Positions 7,673-15,586 of a stretch of 64,000 bases of DNA are shown piece by piece. Location of the stretch: positions 248,001 to 312,000 of the forward strand of contig NZ_BBOJ01000009.1 in assembly GCF_000974445.1 (NCBI RefSeq). The letters are read 5' to 3'. The stretch is from Lentzea aerocolonigenes (GTDB taxonomy: Bacteria > Actinomycetota > Actinomycetes > Mycobacteriales > Pseudonocardiaceae). The position numbers and the translations under genes were made by a program. Under the pieces are notes generated by a model that saw only the letters and a list, made by a program, of their open reading frames with translations, ran no database searches and was not told the origin of the DNA. Positions within the stretch are counted from its first letter, which is position 1. Every line of letters begins with the position of its first letter.

Positions 7673-7927
7673 GTGAACGACAAGCTCGCCCTCGTCTCAG
7701 GCCAGCCACCTGGCTCGCGCAAGACGGAGGCCACGGTGACCACCGTGATCCAACCTCGTTGGCTCACCGTCAAGCAGGCAGCGCAGCACCTCGGCTACAG
7801 CCTCTCGAAGACCAAGATGCTCATTGCCACCAGGCAACTTCGATCACTCAAGGACGGCGGCAGTCGGCGGATTCTGCCGGAGTGGGTGGAGGAATACGTC
7901 CAGCGACGGGTTCAGGAGGCTGCCTGA
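7673..7927 (+). CDS. xis: Excisionase-type helix-turn-helix DNA-binding protein
   Basis: An 84-residue protein from GTG 7673 (CAGGGAG upstream). A later GTG at 7736 would give 63 residues and retain the whole domain. The core RWLTVKQAAQHLGYSLSKTKMLIATRQL with a C-terminal GGSRRILPEWVEEYV is the MerR-like winged helix of AICE/phage excisionases. Its stop overlaps the integrase ATG (TGATG), so the two are translationally coupled. It should bend DNA at the att site and direct excision. Confidence 0.85.
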   Translation: MNDKLALVSGQPPGSRKTEATVTTVIQPRWLTVKQAAQHLGYSLSKTKMLIATRQLRSLKDGGSRRILPEWVEEYVQRRVQEAA

Positions 7928-9156
7928 TGGCAGGCAAGGCGCGCGAGAACGGCGAAGGATCGATCTTCCCGTACAAGAACGGCTTCGCGGCCTACGTGTG
8001 GATCACTACGCCGTCCGGTAAGAGGAAGCGCAAGTGGGTGTACGGGCCGGACAGGGAGACCGTCCACGCCAAGTGGGTCAAGCTCCAGAACGACGCGAAC
8101 GAGGGGCCGGTGACCTCCTCGGTGCCGAAGCTCGCGCCGTACCTCTACGGCTGGCTGGACGACATCGTCAAGCCGAGCCTCGCGCCGCTCACGCACAAGA
8201 CCTACGAGACGTTCATACGCGTGCACATCGTGCCGGGGCTGGGGGAGAAGCCGCTCAACTTCACCGTGCGCGAGGGGCAGCTCTGGATGAACAAGCTCGC
8301 CCGGACCTGCCAGTGTTGCGCACAAGGCAAGGACGCCCGGCGCGCGGAGGACAAGCGGCGCTGCTGCTCGCTGGGCAAGTGCTGCCAAGAGCTGCTGTCG
8401 CTGCGTTCTCTGAACGACATCAGGGGATGTCTGCGGTCGGCGCTCACCCACGCGATGGCCGAGGACCTGCTGAAGAAGAACGTGATGACGCTGGTCAAGG
8501 TCAAGCGGGCTGGGGAGCGCCGGCGCAAGCCCAAGCGCAACCGCTGGTCCACCGAGCAAGCGAAGACGTTCCTGGTGTCGGCGCGACAGGATGACGACCC
8601 GTTCTACGCCGCGTACGTGTTGGTGATCGCGATGGCCATGCGCAAGGGAGAAGTGCTGGGGCTGCCTGAGGACGCTGTCGACGAGATCGAGCAGGTCCTC
8701 GACATCGCCTACCAGCTCCAACGGGTGGGTGGGAAGCTCCTGCACCGCGAGACCAAGACGGCGGCCTCGGACGAGACGCTGCCCATGCCTCCGATCGCCG
8801 CCACAGCGGTCCGGCTGCGGCGGAAGCAACGTGAGGCGGATCGAGTCGAGGCAGACATCGCCTGGCAGGAATGCGGCCTGTTGTTCACCACCCGGCATGG
8901 CACGCCGATCGAGCCGCGGAACTTCAACCGGTCATGGGACCGCCGATGCGAGAAAGCTGGCGTTCCCAAGATCACGGTTCACGACGGCCGACGGAGCTGC
9001 GCCTCGCTGCTCGCGGAGCTGAACGTGCACCCTCGGGTGATCATGCGCATCCTGCGGCACGCGAACATGAAGGTCACGATGGAGATCTACACCGAGGTCT
9101 CCGACGAGTCGACGCGAAAGGCACTACAGCAGCTGAGCGAGAGCCTCGGTATTTGA
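7927..9156 (+). CDS. int: Tyrosine site-specific integrase of the AICE
   Basis: A 409-residue integrase starting at ATG 7927. The N-terminal arm-binding domain (GEGSIFPYKNGFAAYVWITT) is followed by a core-binding SAM-like domain and a C-terminal catalytic domain with the Arg (AMAMRKGEVLGL), the HxxR box HDGRRSCASLL, and the last His and nucleophile Tyr in ILRHANMKVTMEIYTEV. A Cys-rich insert (CQCCAQG, RCCSLGKCC, about 128-158) sits in the core-binding region, as in several pSAM2-like integrases, and may bind zinc. It ends 78 bp from the tRNA-Val 3' end, its presumed target. Confidence 0.93.
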   Translation: MAGKARENGEGSIFPYKNGFAAYVWITTPSGKRKRKWVYGPDRETVHAKWVKLQNDANEGPVTSSVPKLAPYLYGWLDDIVKPSLAPLTHKTYETFIRVHIVPGLGEKPLNFTVREGQLWMNKLARTCQCCAQGKDARRAEDKRRCCSLGKCCQELLSLRSLNDIRGCLRSALTHAMAEDLLKKNVMTLVKVKRAGERRRKPKRNRWSTEQAKTFLVSARQDDDPFYAAYVLVIAMAMRKGEVLGLPEDAVDEIEQVLDIAYQLQRVGGKLLHRETKTAASDETLPMPPIAATAVRLRRKQREADRVEADIAWQECGLLFTTRHGTPIEPRNFNRSWDRRCEKAGVPKITVHDGRRSCASLLAELNVHPRVIMRILRHANMKVTMEIYTEVSDESTRKALQQLSESLGI

Positions 9157-9188
9157 GCCGCAGCTGTACTTTGCTGCTGTACGACAAA

Positions 9189-9227
9189 GTCAGAGGCCCG
9201 GAACCTGAATGGCTCCGGGCCTCTGAC
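9189..9227. terminator. Bidirectional stem-loop terminator between int and tRNA-Val
   Basis: A 14-bp perfect stem (9189-9202 with 9214-9227) encloses an 11-base loop. It lies between the converging int gene and tRNA-Val gene and can terminate both transcripts. Confidence 0.75.
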
Positions 9228-9233
9228 CTGCAA

Positions 9234-9305
9234 TGGGCGATACTGGGATCGAACCAGTGACCTCTTCGGTGTGAACGAAGCGCTCTCCCGCTGAGCTAAA
9301 CGCCC
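9234..9305 (-). tRNA. tRNA-Val(CAC), probable attachment site of the element
   Basis: The reverse complement folds as a 72-base tRNA: acceptor GGGCGTT/ATCGCCC with one T-T mismatch at position 6, D-arm TAGCTCAGCGGGAGAGC, anticodon stem CTTCG/CGAAG with loop TTCACAC (anticodon CAC), T-arm ACTGG-TTCGATC-CCAGT and discriminator A. CCA is not encoded. The 3' end faces the integrase gene, as expected if the 3' half of the tRNA is the crossover region. A partial repeat of this half should exist beyond the left end of the window. Confidence 0.92.
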
Positions 9306-9361
9306 GTGTTCTGTTGTCTTGCTGTCCCGCTCTCGCGGTGTGGCCATAGCTTACAACATCA

Positions 9362-9784
9362 TCAACGAGAACCAAAAATCGGGCTCTGCAACCAGCTCCA
9401 CTCGACGCCGAACCAGCCGCCGACCAGCGCGAACACGTTCAGGAGGTAGCAGGTGGCCAGCACGATGGCGCAGACGCCGGCCATCACCAGGCCTCGGACC
9501 CAGGCCGGCTGGCGCTTGAGCCACTCGACCCAGCGGTCGTAGTAGCGCTTGGCGAACTTCAGGACTCGGCCCGCCCACTCGAACTCCGTCGCGAGGATTG
9601 CCAGGCCTGCGAAGACCACCAGCCAGCCCGGGCCGGGGTACGGGATCATGATGATGCCGCCGACGAGGACCAGGCCGCCGATCACGCCCACGCCGATGCG
9701 GTAGGCGAGGTTCAGCGCCGGGTTCCGGTGGAACCAGTGGCGCCAGCCCCTGTGCTCGTCGGGCTTCGTGTCGGGCTTCGTCAT
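9362..9784 (-). CDS. TIGR02611-type PGPGW membrane protein
   Basis: A 140-residue protein read from ATG 9784; an in-frame TTG at 9820 is possible. It has a hydrophilic N-terminus, then a transmembrane segment (about 28-48) ending in IPYPGPGWLVVFAGLAILATEFEWA, the PGPGW signature of this actinobacterial family. An amphipathic KFAKRYYDRWVEWLKRQP region and another transmembrane segment (about 103-125) follow. The family's function is not known to me. The gene is downstream of the anti-sigma gene on the same strand. Confidence 0.75.
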   Translation of the reverse strand: MTKPDTKPDEHRGWRHWFHRNPALNLAYRIGVGVIGGLVLVGGIIMIPYPGPGWLVVFAGLAILATEFEWAGRVLKFAKRYYDRWVEWLKRQPAWVRGLVMAGVCAIVLATCYLLNVFALVGGWFGVEWSWLQSPIFGSR

Positions 9785-9806
9785 GTGTCGATCATCCTGT
9801 TGGGAC

Positions 9807-10592
9807 TCAGGCGGGTGCAACCTGGCCTCCTGCCAGCACCTCTGAGGGTTTCTGAGGTGCTTGGCGGCCTGGTTCCAGTGATACCGCGAAGGTCGTGTGC
9901 TTGTGCGCGTCGGCGGACCAGCTCAGCAACTGCGGAGTGGTCGAGCCTGCGGGCACGTCGAACACCGCCAACGGTACCGGCGCTTTCGTACTTGCACCCC
10001 AAACCACGTAAACGTGACTCGAGTCGTTCGGCTTGAGGTTCATCGGCACCACGGCGCCTGAGGTGGGGCTCGAGAGGACGACGGCCGCCTCCTCGCCGGA
10101 GCCTGTGCGCAGGACCGCCCTGTTCGTGGCCGGGTCGGCGGCCAGGGAGAGGGCCGTGTTCAGGTCGTTCGTGCGGGCCTGGGCGGCCGCTACCTCGCTG
10201 GATAGCTGGTTCACGCGCACGCCCAGGTAGCCGCCTCCGGCCAGGACGGCCAGTGCCGCGGCGGCGGCCAGCAGGACTCGGCCCGTGCGGCGGCTGTGTT
10301 GTGGGCGGCGCAACGGGGTCGGGGCCGCGTGGCGCGGGCTGGGCTGGGGCGGGATTTCCTGGGGGATGTGCTCGATCTGTTCCATCAGCCTCGCGCGCAG
10401 GCGGGGTGGTGGCTGCTCCTGGCGGACGGCGCCGCCGATGCCCGCGAGCACCTCCTGCGTCGACCGTACGGTGCGCTGGCAGGCGGGGCAGGTCGGCAGG
10501 TGGTCGCGGACCACCGCTTCCTCGTCCGGCTCCAGGGAGTGCATCGCCCAGCCGACGGCGAGCTCCTCGTGAGGGCACAACTCGCCGTTCAC
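9807..10592 (-). CDS. Anti-sigma factor, RskA-like, single-pass membrane protein
   Basis: A 261-residue protein from GTG 10592, which overlaps the sigma-factor TGA by 4 bases (GTGA). The N-terminal zinc anti-sigma domain has CPHEELAVGWAMHSLEPDEE and HLPTCPACQRTV (HxxxCxxC). A Pro-rich linker is followed by one transmembrane helix (VLLAAAAALAVLAGGGYLGV, about 140-160) and an extracytoplasmic RskA domain (MNLKPNDSSHVYVVWGAS, AVSLEPGRQAPQKPSEVLA). Coupling to the sigma gene indicates it sequesters that factor at the membrane, with release by regulated proteolysis as for SigK/RskA. Confidence 0.9.
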   Translation of the reverse strand: MNGELCPHEELAVGWAMHSLEPDEEAVVRDHLPTCPACQRTVRSTQEVLAGIGGAVRQEQPPPRLRARLMEQIEHIPQEIPPQPSPRHAAPTPLRRPQHSRRTGRVLLAAAAALAVLAGGGYLGVRVNQLSSEVAAAQARTNDLNTALSLAADPATNRAVLRTGSGEEAAVVLSSPTSGAVVPMNLKPNDSSHVYVVWGASTKAPVPLAVFDVPAGSTTPQLLSWSADAHKHTTFAVSLEPGRQAPQKPSEVLAGGQVAPA

Positions 10593-11233
10593 CGGTTTGC
10601 TCCTGTCGTCTCGCCGGTCTCGCCGGCCCACAAGTTGCCCAACGTGCCTCTCAGGCGTCTGATCGCGGCGAACGTGCGCGATTTCACAGTCCCCAGCGGC
10701 ACGCCGGTCAGCTTCGCCACCTCGCACTGCGTGTAGCCGCCCAGATAGGCGAGGGCGATGACCTGCCGCTGCTCCTCCGGCAACGTGTGCAGGGCCGCTC
10801 TGACCTCGGCGCTCACCACGCTCACCAGCGCTTCGTGCTCGGAGCCCTCGACCGGGGGTGAGACGTCGTCGGTCAGGGGAACAGTCCGGCGGCGCTGGGT
10901 GTTCTCCTTGCGTACGGCGTCCACCGCGCGGTGGTGCACCAGGGTCATCAGCCAGGTGCCGAAACTTCCGCGGGTGGGGTCGAACCTGGCGGGGTGCCGC
11001 CAGAGCGCGAGGAAGGCTTCCTGGACGACGTCCTCGGCCAGTTCGGGGTCCACGCAGATGCGTCTGGCCAGCGAATAGGATGGTGTGCCGTACCTGTCGT
11101 ACAGCTCACCGAACGCTGACCGGTCGCCTTGTGCGAGCCTCTGCACGAGCTCGAAGTCGGTCGGCCGGCCGTCGCGTGACGCGGCGGGTGGACCGGGCGA
11201 GTCAGCCACCAGAGATGTCCTCACGTCCAACAT
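10589..11233 (-). CDS. ECF RNA polymerase sigma factor, SigK-like
   Basis: A 214-residue ECF sigma factor from ATG 11233. Region 2 includes LVQRLAQGDRSAFGELYDRYG and DVVQEAFLALWRHPARFDPTRG followed by SFGTWLMTLVHHRAVDAVRKE. Region 4 is LHTLPEEQRQVIALAYLGGYTQCEVAKLTGVPLGTVKSRTFAAIRRLR in consecutive segments. It is encoded immediately upstream of, and overlapping, an RskA-type anti-sigma factor, fitting the SigK/RskA (ECF19-like) arrangement. Its regulon is unknown. The gap of about 230 bp to the divergent SsgA-like gene should hold both promoters. Confidence 0.92.
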   Translation of the reverse strand: MLDVRTSLVADSPGPPAASRDGRPTDFELVQRLAQGDRSAFGELYDRYGTPSYSLARRICVDPELAEDVVQEAFLALWRHPARFDPTRGSFGTWLMTLVHHRAVDAVRKENTQRRRTVPLTDDVSPPVEGSEHEALVSVVSAEVRAALHTLPEEQRQVIALAYLGGYTQCEVAKLTGVPLGTVKSRTFAAIRRLRGTLGNLWAGETGETTGANR

Positions 11234-11464
11234 TCGCGCAACAGCCGGTACCGGGTTCAGGTTAGACCCAGCAAGATGGGGGTCGCTGTACGCGGGCTAA
11301 GAGCGAGGAGGGTACAGAGCGCGTGCAAACGGTCGCCGTGCGCAATCATGCTGACCCGATGGGGTGATCTGCGTCCGAATTGCGAGCGTTCCTCGCCACA
11401 TGCACGTCACAACTAAGGTGCTCGGTCGTTTCATTGACCGGGAAGGGAGAAGAGGGTAACGACG

Positions 11465-11890
11465 ATGCGCAACGATCACGTGACGCTCCGCTCGACAGCG
11501 GTCTTCGACCTGCTGGCGCCGAGGACCCCCGCGGTCCCGGTTCAGGTGGAGCTGCGATACGACACGAAGGACCCGTACGCGGTCGTCGCCGCGTTCCGCA
11601 CCGGCCGTGCCGGTTGGGTCGAGTGGGTGTTCGCCCGCGACCTGCTCGCCGACGGTCTCATCGCCGACGCCGGCGACGGAGACGTCCGGATCCGCCCCGC
11701 CGCCGACGACCCCGAGGTCGTCGTGATCGAGCTGAGCTCGCCTTCCGGGCACGCCATGTTCGAGGCGTCCGCCCAGGAACTCGCAGACTTCCTCGACCGG
11801 ACCTACGACGTCGTCGTGCCGGGCAACGAGCACCTCTGGGTCAACGTCGACGAGGCGCTCACGCACCTCATCTCGAACGACCTGAGCTGA
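11465..11890 (+). CDS. SsgA-family sporulation/cell-division regulator (SALP)
   Basis: A 141-residue protein from ATG 11465. It carries the SALP pattern PVPVQVELRYDTKDPYAVVAAF, WVFARDLLADGLIADAGDGD and a hydrophobic VVVIELSSPSGHAMFEA strand, close to SsgB of Streptomyces in length and motifs. These cytoplasmic proteins recruit FtsZ to septation sites in sporulating actinomycetes. It is monocistronic, with a stem-loop at 11904-11934, and is divergent from the sigma/anti-sigma operon. Confidence 0.88.
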   Translation: MRNDHVTLRSTAVFDLLAPRTPAVPVQVELRYDTKDPYAVVAAFRTGRAGWVEWVFARDLLADGLIADAGDGDVRIRPAADDPEVVVIELSSPSGHAMFEASAQELADFLDRTYDVVVPGNEHLWVNVDEALTHLISNDLS

Positions 11891-11903
11891 ATCATCCGAG
11901 GTA

Positions 11904-11934
11904 GGGGGCCCGCGAAGGTGGTGCGGGTACCCCC
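11904..11934 (+). terminator. Stem-loop terminator after the SsgA-like gene
   Basis: GGGGGCCCGC at 11904-11913 pairs with GCGGG-TA-CCCCC at 11923-11934. It lies 14 bp after the stop codon and ahead of the tRNA cluster. Confidence 0.55.
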
Positions 11935-11997
11935 GGTGAAACCCGCTTGAACCCCTCGTATAAGGTTTGTTTCAACATCACGAAGTCAGTGATGTAC

Positions 11998-12070
11998 GCG
12001 GATGTAGCGCAGTTGGTAGCGCATCACCTTGCCAAGGTGAGGGTCGCGAGTTCGAGTCTCGTCATCCGCT
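11998..12070 (+). tRNA. tRNA-Gly(GCC), copy 1
   Basis: A 73-base cloverleaf: acceptor GCGGATG/CATCCGC, anticodon loop TTGCCAA (GCC), T-arm CGAG-TTCGAGT-CTCG, discriminator T, no encoded CCA. Sequence-identical to the copy at 12429. Confidence 0.95.
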
Positions 12071-12113
12071 CTGTGGGTCCTCAGTGGATAGTTGGCTGTG
12101 GACTCATGCTCCT

Positions 12114-12185
12114 GGCGGAGTGGCCGAGTGGCTTAGGCAAGGGCCTGCAAAGCCCTGTACACGGGTTCGATTCCCGTCTCCGCCT
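12114..12185 (+). tRNA. tRNA-Cys(GCA)
   Basis: A 72-base cloverleaf: acceptor GGCGGAG/CTCCGCC, anticodon stem AGGGC/GCCCT with loop CTGCAAA (GCA), T-arm CGGG-TTCGATT-CCCG, discriminator T. One base separates it from the following tRNA-Val. Confidence 0.95.
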
Positions 12186-12186
12186 C

Positions 12187-12258
<72 letters not shown>

Positions 12259-12268
12259 CTCGGATCAC

Positions 12269-12305
12269 CAGCGGGGCCAGGTGCACAACGCACCTGGCCC
12301 CGCTG
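12269..12305 (+). terminator. Strong 16-bp stem-loop terminator of the first tRNA operon
   Basis: Bases 12269-12284 pair perfectly with 12290-12305 across a 5-base loop. It lies 10 bp after tRNA-Val copy 1 and closes the Gly-Cys-Val unit. The roughly 120 bp from here to the second tRNA unit contains no gene and must hold that unit's promoter. Confidence 0.85.
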
Positions 12306-12428
12306 TCGTTCCGGGGTCTGCCGGCGTCCCCGCCACGCTCAAGATCAGCCGATTTGGAACTTCGGGGGACCGTCGGATAAAGTTCCTCTCGCACCACGGG
12401 AAACCCGCAAGGGAAACCTGAGGGGCAC

Positions 12429-12501
12429 GCGGATGTAGCGCAGTTGGTAGCGCATCACCTTGCCAAGGTGAGGGTCGCGAGTTCGAGTCTCGTCATCCGC
12501 T
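12429..12501 (+). tRNA. tRNA-Gly(GCC), copy 2
   Basis: Identical in sequence to 11998-12070. It is followed after one base by tRNA-Val copy 2, without a Cys gene between them. Confidence 0.95.
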
Positions 12502-12502
12502 C

Positions 12503-12574
<72 letters not shown>

Positions 12575-12582
12575 CTCACCCG

Positions 12583-12616
12583 AGAAGCCCTCGATCAAAT
12601 CTGGTCGGGGGCTTCT
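12583..12616 (+). terminator. Stem-loop terminator of the second tRNA operon
   Basis: AGAAGCCC-TCGA (12583-12594) pairs with TCGG-GGGCTTCT-type bases at 12605-12616 with one G-T wobble. The loop is 10 bases and is followed by TGCTG. It insulates the TIR operon from the tRNA genes. Confidence 0.7.
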
Positions 12617-12737
12617 TGCTGTTCGCGGCTTGGTGCGTCGGCCGCCCAGTTTTTGTCCAATTTTTGGTCGGAACCGCCGAAAATGCCCACTTTTTTGTCT
12701 TTTATCGACGCGGGTGGCGCGTCTACCGTTGTGCGCT

Positions 12738-13346
12738 GTGTCCGGCTACCAGTTCGATTTCTTCATCAGCTACAGTCGTGAAGGCAATGTGCAGAAATGG
12801 CTGCTCAACCATTTCTACAACAAGCTCAAGGACTGCCTGGCAGACGAGAGCGCCCTCCCGCCGCGGATCTACATGGACCGCCACATGCCCCGGGCTGTCG
12901 AGTGGGCTCACAACCTGCAGACCTCGCTGCGGCACAGCAAGATCATGATTCAGGTCATGACGCCGAGCTACTTCAGATCCGGCTGGTGCATGGCGGAGCT
13001 GTACAGCATGCGGGCCCGCGAGGAGATGCTCGGGTTCGCCAGTGCCAAGATCCCGCAGGGGTTGATCTACCCGATCCTGTTCTCGGATTCAGAGAACTTC
13101 CCCGAGGCGGAACGGATGCGCAAATGGCATGACTTCAAGGAATTCGCGCATCCCGATCCGGTGTACCAGCAAACGGTCGACTACATCCACTTCCACAAAG
13201 AAGTGAAACAGCTGGCGCGTGATCTCGCCGAGCTGGTGAACCAGGTGCCCGACTGGCGACCGGACTGGCCGATCGTCGAACGCCCCGACCCGATCGTCAC
13301 TCCACGCCCGCCCCTACCGAGGTTCAAGCCATGTCCGGAACCGTGA
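12738..13346 (+). CDS. TIR-domain protein, probable NADase effector
   Basis: A 202-residue protein. GTG 12738 is chosen because the TIR fold begins at once (SGYQFDFFISYSREGNV); there is no good ribosome site, so leaderless translation is possible, and the frame is open upstream to 12630. The domain runs through IYMDRHMPRAVEWAHNL, SKIMIQVMTPSYFRSGWCMAEL and YPILFSDSENF to about residue 165. WCMAEL (Glu about 87) matches the catalytic-Glu motif of NAD-cleaving TIR domains. A Pro/Arg-rich tail ends the protein. It overlaps the ATPase gene by 16 bases. In bacterial immunity such TIR proteins deplete NAD+ on activation. Here the trigger is presumably the linked ATPases. Confidence 0.82.
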   Translation: MSGYQFDFFISYSREGNVQKWLLNHFYNKLKDCLADESALPPRIYMDRHMPRAVEWAHNLQTSLRHSKIMIQVMTPSYFRSGWCMAELYSMRAREEMLGFASAKIPQGLIYPILFSDSENFPEAERMRKWHDFKEFAHPDPVYQQTVDYIHFHKEVKQLARDLAELVNQVPDWRPDWPIVERPDPIVTPRPPLPRFKPCPEP

Positions 13347-14968
13347 TCACGTTCTACTCCTACAAAGGCGGCGTCGGGCGCAGCTTCACCCTGGCCAACG
13401 CGGCGGTGCTGCTCGCACGCTGGGGTTACCGGGTGCTCGCGATCGATTGGGACCTGGAAGCTCCGGGTCTTCATCTTTACTTCCGGCCCCACGTTTCAGA
13501 GATGCCGCCCAGTGGTGTGGTCGATCTCGCACACGACTTCATCCAGAAAGTCCAGTACCCCGCCTCCCACACCGTGCGTGTCGACGTCGAGGGCGTACTC
13601 CACTTGATGGCCGCTGGGAAGATCGTCGACCATCGACTGGACGCCTCCTACGCCCCCAGGATGCAGGAGATCAACTGGGAGGCGCTGTACGAGGAGGGGT
13701 TCGCCGAGTTCCTCGAGGAACGCCGCGCCGAGTGGATCGCTCAGTACGACTTCGTGCTGATCGACAGCCGAACCGGCGTCTCGGACATCGCCGGTATCTG
13801 CACCGCCCAGTTGCCCGACCGTCTCGTTGTCGTGTTCACCGCGAACGACCAGAACCTCAACGACGTCGTCGACATTGCCCATCTCGCGGACCAGGCCAGG
13901 GATCGGCTGCCCTACGACCGTCCACGGCACCAGGTCATGCCGGTGTTGTCCCGGCTCGACAACCGGATGGAGTACCAGCGGGCTGAGGAGTGGCAGCAGA
14001 AGTGTGCGGGCGTCGTCGCGCCCTTGTTTCGCAACTGGCTGGTCAAAGGCGTGACGTCCGAACAGATGTTGCGGCACCTGACCGTGCCCTACATCTCCTA
14101 CTGGAGCTTTGGCGAACTGCTCCCGGTCGTGGTGGAGCGACCGCCGTCACCGGACCAGATCTCGTTCGCGCTGGAGACGGTCGCCGCTGTGATCGCTCAG
14201 CAGTTCGACCGCACGGACCTGCTGGCCGACAACCGCGATGCCTATGTGGCGGCGGCCCGGTCGCGGCGGCGGAAGTTCGACCTGGACCTGCTGGTGTCGA
14301 GCCCCCGGAAGCAGTGGCGCACCGGGACCGAGCTGATCACCGAACTCCGGCTGCTCGGTCTCAAGGCGGACCGGTCAGTCTCCGGTGATCCGGAGATCCT
14401 TGACCAGGCAGGAGACGCCGCCGAGCACCTTTGCCTGGTTGTGGCAGGCGAACTGAGCCGGTGGCAGCTCACCGAGGCGGAGCGGTTCGTCCGGCGCACG
14501 CTCGGCCCAGACGGTGCTCAACGGCAGATGTTCTGCCTGCTGACCCGTGGCACGGACCGCGAGCTGCTGCCCGGCTTCCTGCGCAACCTCCGGCACCTGG
14601 ATTTCGATCCGGGCGTCCGGCCGGTCCGGGTGGCGCGTGAGCTGCACGACCTGATCAAGGCAACCCCCGCGCCCGAGGCCGAGCCGGACCAGGAGGCGTT
14701 GAGGGACGCCGAGGCGGCCCTGCGCGAGTTGCCGGACCAGCTGCCGTATCCCGGGAGGTTCGTGCTCGTCGAGGAGACCGTGCGCGGCATGGCTGGCGCG
14801 CTCGACGACGGAGACATGGACCTGCTGCGCGACCGGTCCGCAGACCTGTCGCTGCTCGGCAAGCCGCACCGCAACGGAACCGGAGTGGCGGTGCCGGAGC
14901 GGCTGCGCACCGAGGTGAGCGCACTGCTCGCCCGGATAGAGCGACGAATCACCGCGTTCACGAACTGA
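13331..14968 (+). CDS. KGGVGR-variant ParA/MinD-like ATPase with C-terminal TIR-like fold
   Basis: A 545-residue protein. The N-terminal SIMIBI ATPase has a deviant Walker A, FYSYKGGVGRSFTLANAA, in which the usual second Lys is Arg17 while the signature Lys12 is kept. DWDLEAPGLH, then DFVLIDSRTGVSDIAG (Walker B) and VVVFTANDQNLNDV follow. Residues about 310-440 (KFDLDLLVSSPRKQ, LITELRLLGLKADRSVSGDP, HLCLVVAGELSRWQLTEAE) have the strand/helix order of a TIR-like domain but no clear catalytic Glu (inference). The KGGVGR ATPase class is known mainly beside TIR proteins in actinobacteria. It is likely a sensor or regulator of the upstream TIR protein. Starts at ATG 13331. Confidence 0.82.
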   Translation: MSGTVITFYSYKGGVGRSFTLANAAVLLARWGYRVLAIDWDLEAPGLHLYFRPHVSEMPPSGVVDLAHDFIQKVQYPASHTVRVDVEGVLHLMAAGKIVDHRLDASYAPRMQEINWEALYEEGFAEFLEERRAEWIAQYDFVLIDSRTGVSDIAGICTAQLPDRLVVVFTANDQNLNDVVDIAHLADQARDRLPYDRPRHQVMPVLSRLDNRMEYQRAEEWQQKCAGVVAPLFRNWLVKGVTSEQMLRHLTVPYISYWSFGELLPVVVERPPSPDQISFALETVAAVIAQQFDRTDLLADNRDAYVAAARSRRRKFDLDLLVSSPRKQWRTGTELITELRLLGLKADRSVSGDPEILDQAGDAAEHLCLVVAGELSRWQLTEAERFVRRTLGPDGAQRQMFCLLTRGTDRELLPGFLRNLRHLDFDPGVRPVRVARELHDLIKATPAPEAEPDQEALRDAEAALRELPDQLPYPGRFVLVEETVRGMAGALDDGDMDLLRDRSADLSLLGKPHRNGTGVAVPERLRTEVSALLARIERRITAFTN

Positions 14969-14980
14969 AAGGGCGGCGTG

Positions 14981-15586
14981 ATGCCGGAGACGTATGCACC
15001 CAGCGCGAGGGCCGCACTCCTCCAGTTGTGGTTGGAGGACCGAGTGATCCCCAACGTGGAGCTGGTCAAGCAGTACAAGATCGAGCTGTCCAAGGACGAC
15101 CGCAACGCCTTGAATAACGCCGGGCTGCTCGAGTCCTCGAAGGAGGGTAGGAGGCTCCTTCACCGGATCACGGACCAGGGCGTCGCCTGGTGCACGAGCG
15201 ACCTCATGGACGGCGACGCACCGTCACGGATCGGCCCGCTGGCACGGGTACACGCCTTGGTGCTGCGTCGGATCGTGCGGTTCGTCTACGAACGGGGGTT
15301 TCTCGCTGAGGCGATTCGCTCCGGTGATCTGGAGTCGTTGATCCGTCAGGTGTACCTGGATCTCGGTGACGGCTATCAGGACTGGGTCCGACTCGCGAAG
15401 ATCCGCCCGCGCCTCAACGGCGCAGACCGCGAGGAGGTGGACGACACCATGCTGAAGATGGTCAAGACCGGCTACGCGCATCTGGTGCCCAGCTCGAACC
15501 GCAAGATGCTGACCGACGAGGACCACGCGGCCGCGATCCGGATCGGTGGCGAGGACAAGCACCTCATGGCGATCGAGGAATCATGA
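14981..15586 (+). CDS. Small protein of unknown function in the TIR operon, possible winged helix
   Basis: A 201-residue protein. ATG 14981 follows a GTG at 14978 that could also be used. The N-terminal part (SARAALLQLWLEDRVIPNVELVKQYKIELSKDDRNALNNAGLL) has the helix pattern of a small winged-helix domain with a following HRITDQGVAW turn. The middle part is helical and contains YERGFLAEAIRSGDLESLIRQVY and LGDGYQDWVRLAKIRPRL. No enzymatic motif is seen. Its stop overlaps the start of the large ATPase gene (ATGA), so the two proteins are probably made in fixed ratio and may act together as an adaptor-ATPase pair. Confidence 0.6.
   Translation: MPETYAPSARAALLQLWLEDRVIPNVELVKQYKIELSKDDRNALNNAGLLESSKEGRRLLHRITDQGVAWCTSDLMDGDAPSRIGPLARVHALVLRRIVRFVYERGFLAEAIRSGDLESLIRQVYLDLGDGYQDWVRLAKIRPRLNGADREEVDDTMLKMVKTGYAHLVPSSNRKMLTDEDHAAAIRIGGEDKHLMAIEES

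Larger units (their letters stand above)
1..9305. mobile_element. Right part of an AICE-type integrative and conjugative element ending at tRNA-Val
   Basis: Seen: a co-directional run of plasmid/phage-type genes (SSB, GGDEF, RRQRL zinc protein, Dcm, Prim-Pol, DUF3987, HTH excisionase, tyrosine integrase) ends 78 bases before the 3' end of a tRNA-Val gene on the opposite strand. Known: pSAM2-like actinomycete elements integrate into the 3' part of tRNA genes, place xis-int next to the attachment site, and replicate with a Prim-Pol-type initiator. Inferred: the element continues left of base 1, where transfer (FtsK-like Tra/Spd) genes and the other att site should lie. No transfer gene can be recognised in the window. 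The tRNA is intact, so the target gene remains functional. Confidence 0.85.

Noticed and set aside
12738..13346. FxSxx-COOH (Fxs) system assignment for the TIR/ATPase operon
   Set aside because: KGGVGR ATPase and TIR also occur there, but no radical SAM gene or FxSxx-COOH peptide was found nearby and the HerA-like fusion is not part of that system.
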